This document shows positions 15,793 through 25,400 of a stretch of DNA of 35,917 bases, one piece after another. A program made the position numbers and the translations under genes. Under the pieces are notes generated by a model that did not search any database, had not been told where the DNA came from, and saw nothing but the letters and a program-made list of their open reading frames with translations. The first letter of the stretch is position 1. Each line of letters starts with the position of its first letter. The stretch is from CAZGCA01 sp964524145 (GTDB lineage Bacteria > Hydrogenedentota > CAZGCA01): positions 1-35,917 of the forward strand of contig CAZGCA010000064.1 in NCBI GenBank assembly GCA_964524145.1, read 5' to 3'.

Positions 15793-16752
15793 CTAGCGTG
15801 TTTGGAGCGAGGCGAGAAAGGTGACAATCTCGTCGGCCACCTGGTCGCGTTCGCGGTCCCAGAATAAAATGTGGTTTGACGTTTCGAGCCACACGACACG
15901 TTTGCTGGAAGATCCGATGCTGCGAAACGCCTCGGCTGCGGCTTTGGGCGATGCCGCATTGTCAAGATGCGAATGGAGCAGAAGCACCGGACAGGTGACG
16001 GTCTTGAGCACTTGAGGGCTGCGTGCCCGGCTGCCGATCTCGATGAGCGGGCGAGTCCCGCGGAGTGGGGTCCATCTGTAGGAAACGATCTTGTCCTTAA
16101 CCTCATCCCGGTTGACTTGGATGAACCGGTTGCTCTTGTGTAGCCAGCGCACCACGGGCCTGGCGAGTGTGGCCCAGGTTTCAGGCGGGAACAGGTAGTA
16201 CCAGCGGTAGGTCACTCTAAAGTAGGGGGCTGCAAGCACAAGCGCATCGACCTGGGCGTGCGCGGCAACGACGGTGCAAAGTGCCCCGCCCATCGAATGG
16301 CCAATCAATGCCACACGCTCATGGCGTGCCCGCAGGATATCGAGTTCTGCAAGAACCGCCTCCACAAGGTCATCGGCAGACTTGTTTTCGAGATCACGCG
16401 GGCTGGTTCCGTGGCCCGGCAGGAGCATGACGCGAACGTGCCAGCCCTGTTCCGCAAGGTGCTCCGGCAAGTCGTTAAAACTGTTCCCCCCGGCGACAAA
16501 CCCGTGGACCAGCAATACCGCCAGTCGTGCATCGGCGGGGCCGAGATCGCGCGGTTCAGCGCCGACGAGGATGCCGGTCTCGAGGTCACGCGGGGCACGC
16601 CGATCCTGCCGCGTGACCAGTTGGTTCGCAATGAGGCTGTACCCGATCCAAATGAGCGCAGCGCATCCAACGACGCAAAGAAGAACTCGCCGCTTTGAGA
16701 TGAATCGTCGCGTTTCTCGGCGTTGAGAAAGTAGCTTACCCACCGGCACCAT
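15793..16752 (-). CDS. Membrane-anchored alpha/beta hydrolase (lipase/carboxylesterase-like)
   Basis: A 319-residue serine hydrolase. A single N-terminal helix (about residues 22-42) anchors it in the membrane. The alpha/beta-hydrolase fold follows: oxyanion region 'LLVHGFVAGG', the segment 'LLPGHGTSPRDL', nucleophile elbow GHSMGG with Ser153, probable acid Asp264 in 'HSHLDNAAS', and His294 in 'SNHILFWD'. These features match the carboxylesterase/monoacylglycerol-lipase group (Est30/YvaK-like), which hydrolyses short acyl esters. The reading frame extends to 16869, but a promoter at 16827-16798 places transcription start near 16791. The ATG at 16752, or GTG codons a few residues later, is then more likely. 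The ribosome site is weak and the exact start is uncertain. It converges with the oxidoreductase gene. Confidence 0.87.
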   Translation of the reverse strand: MVPVGKLLSQRRETRRFISKRRVLLCVVGCAALIWIGYSLIANQLVTRQDRRAPRDLETGILVGAEPRDLGPADARLAVLLVHGFVAGGNSFNDLPEHLAEQGWHVRVMLLPGHGTSPRDLENKSADDLVEAVLAELDILRARHERVALIGHSMGGALCTVVAAHAQVDALVLAAPYFRVTYRWYYLFPPETWATLARPVVRWLHKSNRFIQVNRDEVKDKIVSYRWTPLRGTRPLIEIGSRARSPQVLKTVTCPVLLLHSHLDNAASPKAAAEAFRSIGSSSKRVVWLETSNHILFWDRERDQVADEIVTFLASLQTR

Positions 16753-16797
16753 CCTGTGCGCACGGACACATAGACGAGAATCGTCCCTTCCAATCGC

Positions 16798-16827
16798 ATT
16801 AGACGTGAACTCGCAGGTACATGTCAA
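16798..16827 (-). promoter_or_regulatory. sigma70-type promoter of the alpha/beta hydrolase
   Basis: Minus strand: perfect TTGACA (16827-16822), 18-bp spacer, TCTAAT (16803-16798). Leader of about 39 nt to the ATG at 16752. Confidence 0.6.
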
Positions 16828-16899
16828 GGTCAAGAGCTGCACAACGCAGGTTCTGCCCTCGTAGCCCACGCGTCACACCATTCCGGTCCCGTACGTTCG

Positions 16900-16928
16900 T
16901 TGACACACGTGTGACGATTGAGTACTCT
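16900..16928 (+). promoter_or_regulatory. Promoter with overlapping 10-bp palindrome, upstream of sugar ABC operon
   Basis: TTGACA at 16900-16905, 17-bp spacer, TACTCT at 16923-16928 (a weak -10). The perfect palindrome CACACGTGTG (16904-16913) overlaps the -35 box and spacer, a suitable place for a repressor operator. The regulator is not encoded nearby. Confidence 0.5.
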
Positions 16929-16984
16929 TATGCCGGAATCTGGGTGAAAGTAGGGGTGCGTTTTCCGGGAAGGGCAGTCCTGTC

Positions 16985-18382
16985 GTGAGCAGCCGATTCT
17001 TGCACCGATGCGCTTCTGTCACCGTGGCGGCGTGTCTTGCCGTTTCGTTCCTGGCAGGCGCAAACGAGGACTATTCCGGTCGCGTCGAAGTCGTGTACTG
17101 GCACAAGTGGGGCGGATACTGGACATCGGTGATCGAGGAGATCTGCGGCTGGTTCAACGATTCGCAGGACGAGATCGTCGTCAAACCGTTGCTCGTACAC
17201 GGGCAACGCGCAAAAACGAAGTTCCTCGCCTCAATTGTGGGCAACGAGCCACCTGACCTCATGACCGAGTGGGACCCGGTGCTCCCGCACTACGCCGCCA
17301 ACGACGTGCTCTACCCGCTCGACGATCTAATGGCTGAGACGCCCGGGGAACGCGAGGCGCTGCTCGAGTACATCTATCCGGTCGTTCGGCGTATGTCCTC
17401 CTACAACGGCATACTCTACGCGTTGCCGTTCTCGATGAACACCTTCTGCATCTTCTACAGCAAGGAAGCCTTCGCTGAGGCGGGCATCGAGAAGGTTCCT
17501 GAGACCATCGCTGAGCTCGAAGAAGCCATGGAGAAGCTGTTCGTCTTCGACGGCCGCGGCTACATAGAACGATCCGGGTTCGAACTTGGCTCCTGGCAGG
17601 CGCGCATGATCTTTCCGGCTTTTGGCGGGCGGTTCTACGATGAGGAAACCGGTCGGTTTACCTGCGACTATCCGCGAAATGTTGCGGCGCTCGAGTGGAT
17701 GTGCAGGATCGCCCGGAAGTACGGCATGAAACAGCTCCAGACATTCAATCAGTTGAGCACAAGCTATCTGCAGGGTGCAAGCGACCCCTTTGTCGCACGC
17801 CGCATCGCCATGCGGCCTTACGGGCAGTGGGGCGTCTGGCAGATACAGCGTGCCGAAAAAGACGGGCTGCCCAAACTCGATTACGGTGTATTCTCCGTGC
17901 CGGCACCACCTGTGGGGTTTCGTAACTCGACTCACGTTAATGGGAACTTCTGCGTCATTCCGAGGAACGCGCGCCACCCCCGCGAAGCGTGGCACTTCAT
18001 GAAGTGGCTCGCAGGCTTTGGCGACGAGGCCACAGGTGCGAGGGTTGCCGTACGCGGCGGGTGGGTCCCTACATCACCGAACGTCGTTGACGAACCCGAG
18101 TACGAGAAGTTCCTGAAGGAAAACCCGACGTTTCGGGATTTCGTCGACCTGATGGACAGCCCGCACGTGTGGATTCTGCCGCAAGTACCCGTCCAATCGT
18201 ATTTCGGCAGCCGATTGGACGCGGCCGTAGACTACGCTTTGTGGGGTGTGAAGACGCCACGCAAGGCCCTCGAGGACTTAAACCGGGAAATGGAACGTGA
18301 ATCGCGACGCACCCGGCTCGACATCGACGCCCGCAGGAAGGCTCGGGAAGCACGCGAGGCAAAGAAGCTCGCGGCGGGATAG
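16985..18382 (+). CDS. ABC transporter sugar-binding protein (family 1 extracellular solute-binding)
   Basis: A 465-residue secreted protein, first gene of a three-gene importer operon. It starts with GTG (GAAGGG about 10 nt upstream) and a signal peptide ending near 'FLAGANEDY'. The mature protein follows the MalE/UgpB-type pattern: first strand 'VEVVYWHKWGG', 'GNEPPDLMTEWDP', 'LPFSMNTFCIFYSKEAFAEA', then the Trp/Tyr-rich sugar-contacting half with 'FSVPAPP' and 'ARHPREAWHFMKWLAG'. Such proteins capture oligosaccharides or glycerol phosphates in the periplasm and deliver them to the permeases. The Arg/Lys-rich tail after residue 440 is an extension not normally needed for binding. The substrate is unassigned; many aromatic residues favour a sugar. 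Confidence 0.92.
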   Translation: MSSRFLHRCASVTVAACLAVSFLAGANEDYSGRVEVVYWHKWGGYWTSVIEEICGWFNDSQDEIVVKPLLVHGQRAKTKFLASIVGNEPPDLMTEWDPVLPHYAANDVLYPLDDLMAETPGEREALLEYIYPVVRRMSSYNGILYALPFSMNTFCIFYSKEAFAEAGIEKVPETIAELEEAMEKLFVFDGRGYIERSGFELGSWQARMIFPAFGGRFYDEETGRFTCDYPRNVAALEWMCRIARKYGMKQLQTFNQLSTSYLQGASDPFVARRIAMRPYGQWGVWQIQRAEKDGLPKLDYGVFSVPAPPVGFRNSTHVNGNFCVIPRNARHPREAWHFMKWLAGFGDEATGARVAVRGGWVPTSPNVVDEPEYEKFLKENPTFRDFVDLMDSPHVWILPQVPVQSYFGSRLDAAVDYALWGVKTPRKALEDLNREMERESRRTRLDIDARRKAREAREAKKLAAG

Positions 18383-18387
18383 AAGGT

Positions 18388-19272
18388 ATGGCGCGACAGG
18401 AACGGCGTAACCAGCGCAACGGGTTGCTCTTTGTCTCTCCCTGTGTGGCGGGGCTCTGCCTGTTTACGTTTTACCCGTTCTTCTCGGCGTTGTACTACAG
18501 CTTCACCACGTTTGACGGCATCTCGCCACCGGTCTGGATCGGATTGCGCAACTTCCGCGAGATGTTCCTCGACGATCCGCTGTTCTACAAATCGCTTTGG
18601 AACACGTTCATCTTCGTGGCCGGAGCTGTGCCGATAGCCACGGTGACCTCAATCTCGCTTGCATTGCTGCTGAACATGAAGCTGAAAGGACAGTCGGTAT
18701 ACCGCACGTTCTTCTACCTGCCGGCGATAGTGCCGCTTGTCGCGTCGGCTGCGCTCTGGATGTGGATATACAATCCGCAGTACGGTGTGCTGAACATCGC
18801 TTTGAACGTTCTCGGCATCGACGGTCCCGGCTGGCTGATCGATCCGTTCTGGGCGAAACCGTCGCTCATCGTTATGAGCGTCTGGGGAGCGGGACAGGGG
18901 ATGCTCATTTACCTCGCGGGGTTGCAGGACGTACCGGCGCATCTCTATGAGGCGGCAATGATCGATGGTGCCAACCCGGTCCAGAAGTTCCGCCACGTCA
19001 CCTTACCCATGCTGTCGCCGGTGATTCTGTTCAACGTCGTGATGGGTGTTATCGGTGCCTTTCAGTACTTTCTTCAGGCGTTCATGATGACCAACGGCGG
19101 GCCGATGAACGCCACGACGTTTTACGCGCTCTACATCTACGACCGCGCGTTCGCAGACTTCCGGTTCGGCTACGCGTGCGCACTCGCGTGGGTACTGTTC
19201 ATTATTGTCGCGACGGCGACGGCAACACTCTTTCGCGTTTCGAGTCCCCACGTTCATTACGAGGCTGGATAG
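18388..19272 (+). CDS. ABC sugar transporter permease (MalF/UgpA type)
   Basis: A 294-residue inner-membrane permease with six predicted helices, beginning 5 nt after the binding-protein stop with GAAGG in front. The cytoplasmic coupling (EAA) loop is visible as 'EAAMIDGANPVQKFRHVTLP', where the conserved Gly and the following hydrophobics dock the ATPase. It pairs with the next gene to form the heterodimeric channel. The length and motif are typical for the CUT1 (carbohydrate uptake) family. Confidence 0.95.
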   Translation: MARQERRNQRNGLLFVSPCVAGLCLFTFYPFFSALYYSFTTFDGISPPVWIGLRNFREMFLDDPLFYKSLWNTFIFVAGAVPIATVTSISLALLLNMKLKGQSVYRTFFYLPAIVPLVASAALWMWIYNPQYGVLNIALNVLGIDGPGWLIDPFWAKPSLIVMSVWGAGQGMLIYLAGLQDVPAHLYEAAMIDGANPVQKFRHVTLPMLSPVILFNVVMGVIGAFQYFLQAFMMTNGGPMNATTFYALYIYDRAFADFRFGYACALAWVLFIIVATATATLFRVSSPHVHYEAG

Positions 19273-20112
19273 ATGGTTGGCAGTAAGCGACAACGTCTTC
19301 GGTACCGGGTTCTCGGTCACACGGTGCTCGGGGCACTCAGCATCGTCTACCTTATACCTCTTCTCTGGATGATCTCGTCCGCGTTCAAGTCCGAAGCGCA
19401 ACTGTTCTCGTACAACATGATACTCGTACCGCGACCGGTTCGCTGGCAGAACTTTCCCGAGGCCATTGACGCGATTCCCTTCTTCGCCTACCTCGTCAAC
19501 AGCCTGCAGGTGTGCGCGTGGTCGATACTCGGAACGCTCATCTCCTGCTCGCTCGCCGCCTACGGGTTCGCGCGAATACGATGGCGCGGCAGCACGATAC
19601 TCTTCGCGGTCGTGCTCAGCACCATGATGCTGCCGTACCAGGCGACGATGCTGCCGCTTTTCATCACGTTCAAGACGCTCGGCTGGGTCGGCACATTCAA
19701 ACCGCTCATCGTGCCGCGCTTCTTCGGAACAGCCTTCTTCATCTTTCTGCTCAGACAGTTCTTCCGAAGCATCCCAACGGACATATCCGATTCGGCACGT
19801 ATCGACGGTTGCTCCGAGTTCGGCATCTTCGCGCGAATGATCATCCCGCTCGCAAAACCTGCTCTGGCCGTCGTGGTTCTCTTCACGTTTCTCCACACAT
19901 GGAACGATTTCGTCGGCCCGCTCATCTATCTCACCTCGGAGGACAAGTACACGCTGGCGCTCGGGCTCCAGCAGTTCGTCAGCTCCTACGGCAGCCGGTG
20001 GGGACACCTGATGGCCTGCACCACGCTCGTCACTCTGCCTATCATCGTCCTGTTCTTCCTCACCCAACGCACGTTCGTCCAGGGAATCGCCCTGACCGGT
20101 ATGAAAGGGTGA
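19273..20112 (+). CDS. ABC sugar transporter permease (MalG/UgpE type)
   Basis: A 279-residue partner permease. Its ATG follows the upstream stop codon directly, so the two are probably translated together. Six hydrophobic helices are seen, with EAA loop 'DSARIDGCSEFGIFARMIIP' and the C-terminal ending 'FVQGIALTGMKG' typical of MalG-type subunits. No ATP-binding gene follows. CUT1 importers often share one ATPase (MsmK/MalK) encoded elsewhere, so the system is probably complete at genome level. Confidence 0.95.
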   Translation: MVGSKRQRLRYRVLGHTVLGALSIVYLIPLLWMISSAFKSEAQLFSYNMILVPRPVRWQNFPEAIDAIPFFAYLVNSLQVCAWSILGTLISCSLAAYGFARIRWRGSTILFAVVLSTMMLPYQATMLPLFITFKTLGWVGTFKPLIVPRFFGTAFFIFLLRQFFRSIPTDISDSARIDGCSEFGIFARMIIPLAKPALAVVVLFTFLHTWNDFVGPLIYLTSEDKYTLALGLQQFVSSYGSRWGHLMACTTLVTLPIIVLFFLTQRTFVQGIALTGMKG

Positions 20113-20165
20113 CCAAATCGGATAACCCGGTTTCTTCATCGAAGCATGCCCCAGGAGTTGGAACC

Positions 20166-20236
20166 GCAGATGAACGCTGATAAACGCGGATAATAACACA
20201 GTCCCGCTTGAGCTGCGTCCATCTGTGTGCATCTGC
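20166..20236. repeat. Imperfect long inverted repeat
   Basis: The left arm (about 20166-20191, beginning GCAGATGAACGC) and the right arm (about 20211-20236, ending GCATCTGC) are imperfect reverse complements: GCAGATG-x-AC-x-C-x-GAT-xx-ACGC. 'Cagatgaacgctgataaac'-type elements recur in many environmental bacterial genomes, so this is probably an interspersed repeat. It lies directly after the ABC operon and may also end its transcript. Confidence 0.5.
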
Positions 20237-20347
20237 CGTGCGATGTGGACGACAACTCCAGCAGAGGGCAATCGCCCGGAAGGTTTTTGCAAAGTCCCGT
20301 AGTGACGGCTAAAACACTTTGACCTCAAGAAATGGGTTCAGCCGTCC

Positions 20348-20539
20348 CTACAGGACTGAAGGCCATTGCATCACACCGATTCCCAGGAGTGAACTCCTGG
20401 GCTATTCTCAATCGTCCCTGCGGGACTTCGAGGTGTTGTTATAGCTTGGATCATCTGGTAGGTGAAAAGCTTGCTTGTCGTGTTTCTTGCTATCCATAGC
20501 GCCTTACAGGTACGTCTTCATTGGATTGCTGAACGATTA
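20348..20539. repeat. Dispersed palindromic repeat, copy B
   Basis: Second copy of the element at 32-222, same orientation, with the perfect CCCAGGAGT-GA-ACTCCTGGG palindrome at 20382-20401. Just upstream (20281-20297) is a copy of the MITE-like terminal sequence AGGTTTTTGCAAAGTCC. The whole 20113-20636 gap is therefore repeat-derived, apart from the marR promoter at its right end. Confidence 0.85.
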
Positions 20540-20556
20540 AGCCCCAATTAATGAGC

Positions 20557-20584
20557 TTGACTTTTTATGTGCCTATGGTATAAT
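20557..20584 (+). promoter_or_regulatory. Promoter and candidate MarR operator for the efflux operon
   Basis: TTGACT (20557-20562), 16-bp spacer, perfect TATAAT (20579-20584). An inverted repeat TTAG-AGTAG-CTAA (20584-20596) overlaps the end of the -10 box, where a repressor would block RNA polymerase. Autoregulation by the first gene's MarR product is inferred from its position. Confidence 0.6.
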
Positions 20585-20636
20585 TAGAGTAGCTAACTGA
20601 TGGCGGTTCTAACTTGTTTCTCTGGAGAGAAGGGTA

Positions 20637-21143
20637 ATGGAGACTGATATTCTTGAGCAGGCTCGCGTTGTTCACAAGGCTGTGCGGCTGTTGCGCACAC
20701 GTATTATGGCTCGCCACTCTGTGCACAGGGGTGCAGCGGACGGCAGCGACCCCGATCCTGAACTGACCGTGCCGCAGATGAACATGCTCTTTGTCATACG
20801 GGACCGGGGTCACGCGTCGATCAAAGAGCTGGCTGCCGCTTTGGAGGTATCCGCACCGTCCGCTTCTGCAATGGTCGAGCGGTTGGTGGAGATGGGCGTG
20901 GTTACCCGCGAGCAGAATCCCGCTGACCGTCGCGAGGTGATAGTATGCATCTCTCCACGAGCCGCGGAGATGGTAGACGCGATCGAGGAACGAATCCTCG
21001 AGGGTATTGTCGAGTTGCTGGAGAAGATCGGACCGGACTACGCCCGGGAATGGGTTGAAATCTACCAGAGAATCCTTGAGATTCTTGCCGAAGAAGATGT
21101 GCCGGCAGCCTCCGGGTCACGGCGAGAGGATGACGCGTTATGA
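20637..21143 (+). CDS. MarR-family transcriptional regulator
   Basis: A 168-residue winged-helix regulator. The recognition helix region reads 'LAAALEVSAPSASAMVERLVEMGVV' in two adjoining pieces (helix then wing), followed by the Asp/Arg-rich wing 'REQNPADRREVIV' typical of MarR proteins. N- and C-terminal helices for dimerisation surround it. It is the first gene of the efflux operon and its stop overlaps the next start by ATGA. MarR repressors placed like this usually sense a toxic aromatic or lipophilic compound and derepress the adjacent pump. The ligand cannot be told from sequence. AGAAGGG precedes the ATG. Confidence 0.93.
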   Translation: METDILEQARVVHKAVRLLRTRIMARHSVHRGAADGSDPDPELTVPQMNMLFVIRDRGHASIKELAAALEVSAPSASAMVERLVEMGVVTREQNPADRREVIVCISPRAAEMVDAIEERILEGIVELLEKIGPDYAREWVEIYQRILEILAEEDVPAASGSRREDDAL

Positions 21144-22465
21144 AGAACAGGGTGTTGGTTTCAATTGTCGCGATCGCCGCGATATTGCTCTTGGGGCTGG
21201 GGAGCACGGTGCTCCTTATCAAGCTGCGCAAGCCGCCGACTGAAGCGACGGGAAGCGAGACGCCTCTCCGCGTGATGGGGGTCCGTGTTCAGCCGGAGGA
21301 CGTTCGGGTGATGATAACGGGGTATGGAGAGGCACGCGCTCTGGATCAGGTAAGCATTGCCCCGGAAGTCCCCGGAAGAATCGTCGAGATACACCCTGAC
21401 TTGGAGGTAGGGGGCATTGTGCCCGAAGGCGAGACGTTGTTCGTGATCGACCCGCGCGATTACAAGGCTCGGCTTGACGACGCTCGGGCAATGGTGGAGC
21501 AGAGCCGCAACGCGGTGAAGCGTATGCGGACGCAACTGGCAAACGACCAGGAGCGCCTCAAGACCCTGAAGCGTTCGCGTGATTTGGCCAAGGCGGAATA
21601 CGATCGCCTCAAACGGCTCCTTGAAGTGGACCAGGTCGGTAGCCAGTCGAACGTGGACGCGGCCGAACGAGCATATAACGCGGCCGAGGACATGGTCGAT
21701 CAACTGGAACGAGCCCTTGCCGTGTACCCGATACAAATCGAAGAGATCAACAACAGCCTTGCCTCCGCCGAAGCGCGGATGAGATTAGCCGAAGTCAACT
21801 TCGAACGGACACGCGTTGTTGCGCCCTTCGACGCTCGCGTCACCTTGGTCAGACTCGAGAAAGACCAGTACGTCGCACCCGGTCTCACGGTAGTGACGCT
21901 CGCCGACGATTCGATCCTCGAGATCTCGGTACCCTTGGACAGCCGCGACGCGCGCCGATGGCTGCAGTTCAATGGCGATCGAATCGCCGACGACACTGCG
22001 TGGTTCAGCGGACTCGACCGGGTCACGTGCCCTATCCGTTGGACCGAGGATAAGGAAGGGCATACATGGGAAGGAACGTTGGACCGCGTCGAGCAGTTCG
22101 ATCCAACGTCACGCACTCTCACCGTTGCGGTGCGTCTCGAGGGCGCCGATGCGTTCTCCAAAGACCCTGACCAGCTCCCTTTGGTGGCGGGAATGTTCTG
22201 CGTCGTCGAGATTCCCGGCCTTACACTTTCGGGAGCATATCGGCTCCCCCGGTGGGCGGTCAGCTTCGAGAACACCGCGTACGTCTCCGTCGACGACCGT
22301 TTGCGCACGGTGCCTGTCGAGGTCGCCTGGGATTACGGCGATTCGGTGTACGTGTCGGGCGGATTGGAACCGGGTGACATTGTGGTGACAACCCGGTTGG
22401 TGAATCCGCTCGAACATTCACTGCTTGATGTCACATTCGAGCGCGAGGACGTGGAAAACATATGA
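21140..22465 (+). CDS. RND efflux membrane fusion (periplasmic adaptor) protein
   Basis: A 441-residue HlyD/AcrA-type adaptor. A single N-terminal helix (about residues 5-27) anchors it; there is no lipobox. The lipoyl-like half 'VSIAPEVPGRIVEIHPD' (about 70-105) leads into a long alpha-hairpin (about 110-215, heptad-like with many Arg/Glu). The second lipoyl half 'RVVAPFDARVTLVRLEKDQY' and the beta-barrel and membrane-proximal domains follow. It joins the inner-membrane RND pump to the outer-membrane channel across the periplasm. It overlaps both neighbours by 4 nt (ATGA at 21140 and 22462), so the three genes are translationally coupled. Confidence 0.93.
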   Translation: MKNRVLVSIVAIAAILLLGLGSTVLLIKLRKPPTEATGSETPLRVMGVRVQPEDVRVMITGYGEARALDQVSIAPEVPGRIVEIHPDLEVGGIVPEGETLFVIDPRDYKARLDDARAMVEQSRNAVKRMRTQLANDQERLKTLKRSRDLAKAEYDRLKRLLEVDQVGSQSNVDAAERAYNAAEDMVDQLERALAVYPIQIEEINNSLASAEARMRLAEVNFERTRVVAPFDARVTLVRLEKDQYVAPGLTVVTLADDSILEISVPLDSRDARRWLQFNGDRIADDTAWFSGLDRVTCPIRWTEDKEGHTWEGTLDRVEQFDPTSRTLTVAVRLEGADAFSKDPDQLPLVAGMFCVVEIPGLTLSGAYRLPRWAVSFENTAYVSVDDRLRTVPVEVAWDYGDSVYVSGGLEPGDIVVTTRLVNPLEHSLLDVTFEREDVENI

Positions 22466-25400
22466 GAGACTTCATAGCTGCGTTCGTGCGCAATAGGGTT
22501 CTTGCGAACGTGCTGCTTCTCACTATCATTGCCGTAGGAGCTCTTGCCGCCCGCATGATGGTCCGCGAGTTCTTTCCCGAGATATCCGTGGATGTGATCA
22601 GCGTCACGGTTCTCTATCCGGGAGCTGACCCCGAGGAGGTCGAGGAAGGTATCTCGCGCAAGATCGAAGAGTCGCTCGATGGGCTCGAGGGCATCAAGCG
22701 CTACCATACCGTATCCAGCGAGAACATCAGTCTCGCTTCGATCGAAGTGGCTGACAACGCTGATGTCGATGACGTCAAAGACAAGGTCAGGAACGCTATC
22801 GATTCCATCTCGACGTTTCCCCTCGACGCTGAAAAGCCGATCATCTCAGAGATCACGTTCCGCGAAGCTGTGCTGTACCTCGCGCTTTGGGGCGACCTGC
22901 CGGAGCGGCAGCTCAAGGAATGGGCCGAACGGATAAAGGACGAGCTGCAGCGCAATCCGATGATTTCGCAGGTGAGCATCATGGGTACCCGCGATTACGA
23001 GATCGCTATTGAAGTGAGCGAGGAACGTCTCCGGGAATATGGCCTCACGTTCACCGATGTCAGCAGGGCGGTGCGTCGCGGAAGTCTCAATCTCTCGAGC
23101 GGCACCATACGAACCAAAGGCGAAGAGATCCGCGTCCGGACTGTCGGTCGCAAGTATACCGGCGAAGACTTCGCCTCTATTGTGGTGCTCGCGTCACCGG
23201 ACGGCGAGATCATTACCCTCGACCGGCTGGCAACCATCAATGATGGGTTCACCGAAGATGTCATCTACTCAACGTTCAACGGCCAGCCGTGCGTGATGAT
23301 GATGGTGCTCAAAACGGCTGACGAAGATGCCATTGCCATTTCGGAAGCCGTCCATGAGTGGGTCGCAGCGAAGGAACAAACCCTGCCGGAGGGTGTGCAC
23401 ATATCCGTCTTTTTCAACATGACCAACATGATTGAACAACGTATCAGCCTCCTGACACGCAACGGTCTCATAGGGCTCACCCTTGTGTTTCTGCTCCTGT
23501 GGTTGTTTCTCGACCTTCGTCTGAGCTTCTGGGTGGCCATGGGTATCCCCATATCACTTTCCGGCGCGCTGGCCATCATGTGGGCGCTAGGATCCACTCT
23601 CAACATGATATCGCTGTTCGCGCTGATCCTGGTACTGGGGATCATCGTCGATGACGCTATCGTGGTCGGAGAAGCAATCTACGTCCATCGCAAGCGTGGG
23701 GACGGGCCGTTGCGGGCTGCCGTTGCGGGAGTAATGGAGGTGGGTCTGCCCGTTATAGCCGCGGTGACCACCACCATTGTGGCATTCCTGCCGCTCGGTT
23801 TCGCCTCGGGCGTAATGGGGAAGATGGTCGCGATCATACCCATCGGCGTTGTCTCGGCACTCAGCATCTCGCTTGTCGAGTGTCTCTTCTTGCTGCCCGC
23901 TCATCTGAACCATCTGCCTGACTTCAACGCTCTGGTCGAAGCAGGGCATCCCTGGCAGCGGCGTGCCAGGCTGTTCAGGCGAAAAGTCAGCCATGGCATG
24001 GAATGGTTCGTCGAGCACATATACACTCCGTTTGTGTCCCGGGCGGTGCGATGGCGTTACGTGTCGTTGAGCGTTGCGATAAGTGTGATTCTGATAACGC
24101 TGGGGCTTTGGCAGGGCGGGTTTGTGAAATATGTCATGTTTCCTTCTATTGATGGCGACGTGATCATCTCCACAATAGAGTTTCCGGACGGTACGCCTAT
24201 CGGAATAACGAGGGAGGCCGTACAGAAAACCCGAGACGCGTTCGAACACGCTGTCACGCAGTTCAAGAGCCGCACTGGAGAGCCGATCACAGAGAGTATC
24301 TTTACCGTTGCCGGCATGAGCGGTGACGCCGAGCGCATCGAGAACAGTGCGGGAAGCAACGTGGGCCAGGTGATGGTCGAGCTCTTGGAAACCGAGAGAC
24401 GTGACATCCATTTCGAGGAAATCGCCGTGGCGTGGGAGAAAGAGGTCGGCCGTATCCCGGGAGTTATCTCCCAGACGTTTGAGGGGATGGATGCGGGTCC
24501 GCCCGGGGCTGAGATTGAAATCTGGCTCCGGGGCGATGAGATGGATATGCTGCTGGCTGCCGCCGCGGAACTTAAACAGAAACTGCGCAGCTATGACGGA
24601 CTTTACCAGGTTAAGGATGACTACCGGCCCGGCAAGAACGAGCTGCGGGTTGACCTGAAACGCGAGGCACACACGCTTGGACTGAGACTGGACGATCTTG
24701 CGCGGCAGCTCTACGCCGGGTACTACGGGGACGAAGCCGTCCGCTTGCAGCGCGGCAGGGACGACGTCCGGGTCAAGGTCCGGTATCCCGAACGGGAACG
24801 GAGCACCCTCGCGGAACTGGAACGCGTTCGGATCCGTACACCGCACGGGTTCGAGGTACCGTTCTTCTCTGTGGCTGATGTCCGTTTTGCGGAAGGATAC
24901 TCGAGCATAAACCGCGTGGACGGTCAGCGGCGCGTGGTGGTTACTGCTGAACTCGATAACAGACGCGCAAACGCGACGGAAGTGCTCGCCGATCTTCGGG
25001 GAGGGCGGCTCAACAATGGCGTGGGCCGCGATTCAGGGTTCCTTGACGGGCTCGTGAAACGGTACCCGGGGCTTTCGTGGGCCTTCATGGGCCGGCAGGA
25101 AGAGTCCCGGGAAACGCTTGACACGCTGTTTCGCGGGTTCTTCATTGCCCTTCTTGGAATCTTTGTGATAATTGCGACGGTTTTCCGGTCGTACATACAG
25201 CCGTTCGTCATCATGGTCTCAATTCCGTTCGGCATCATCGGTGCCGTCCTCGGACATCTCTTCATGGGACTGGACATAACCATAATGAGCTTGTTCGGTG
25301 CGGTGGCGCTCGCCGGCGTAGTGGTCAATGACGCGATTATACTCATCGAGTGCGTGAACAGCTTTTTGGCAAAAGGCATGCCGTTCTCCGAAGCGGTGTG

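Noticed and set aside
19003..20328. Minus-strand ORF of 441 codons opposite the second permease
   Set aside because: It is antisense to a MalG-type permease, and its N-terminus lies in repeat sequence. The charged, Glu/Arg-rich composition is typical of shadow frames.
23587..24846. Minus-strand ORF of 419 codons inside the RND gene
   Set aside because: Antisense to a well-conserved RND pump and without a ribosome site.
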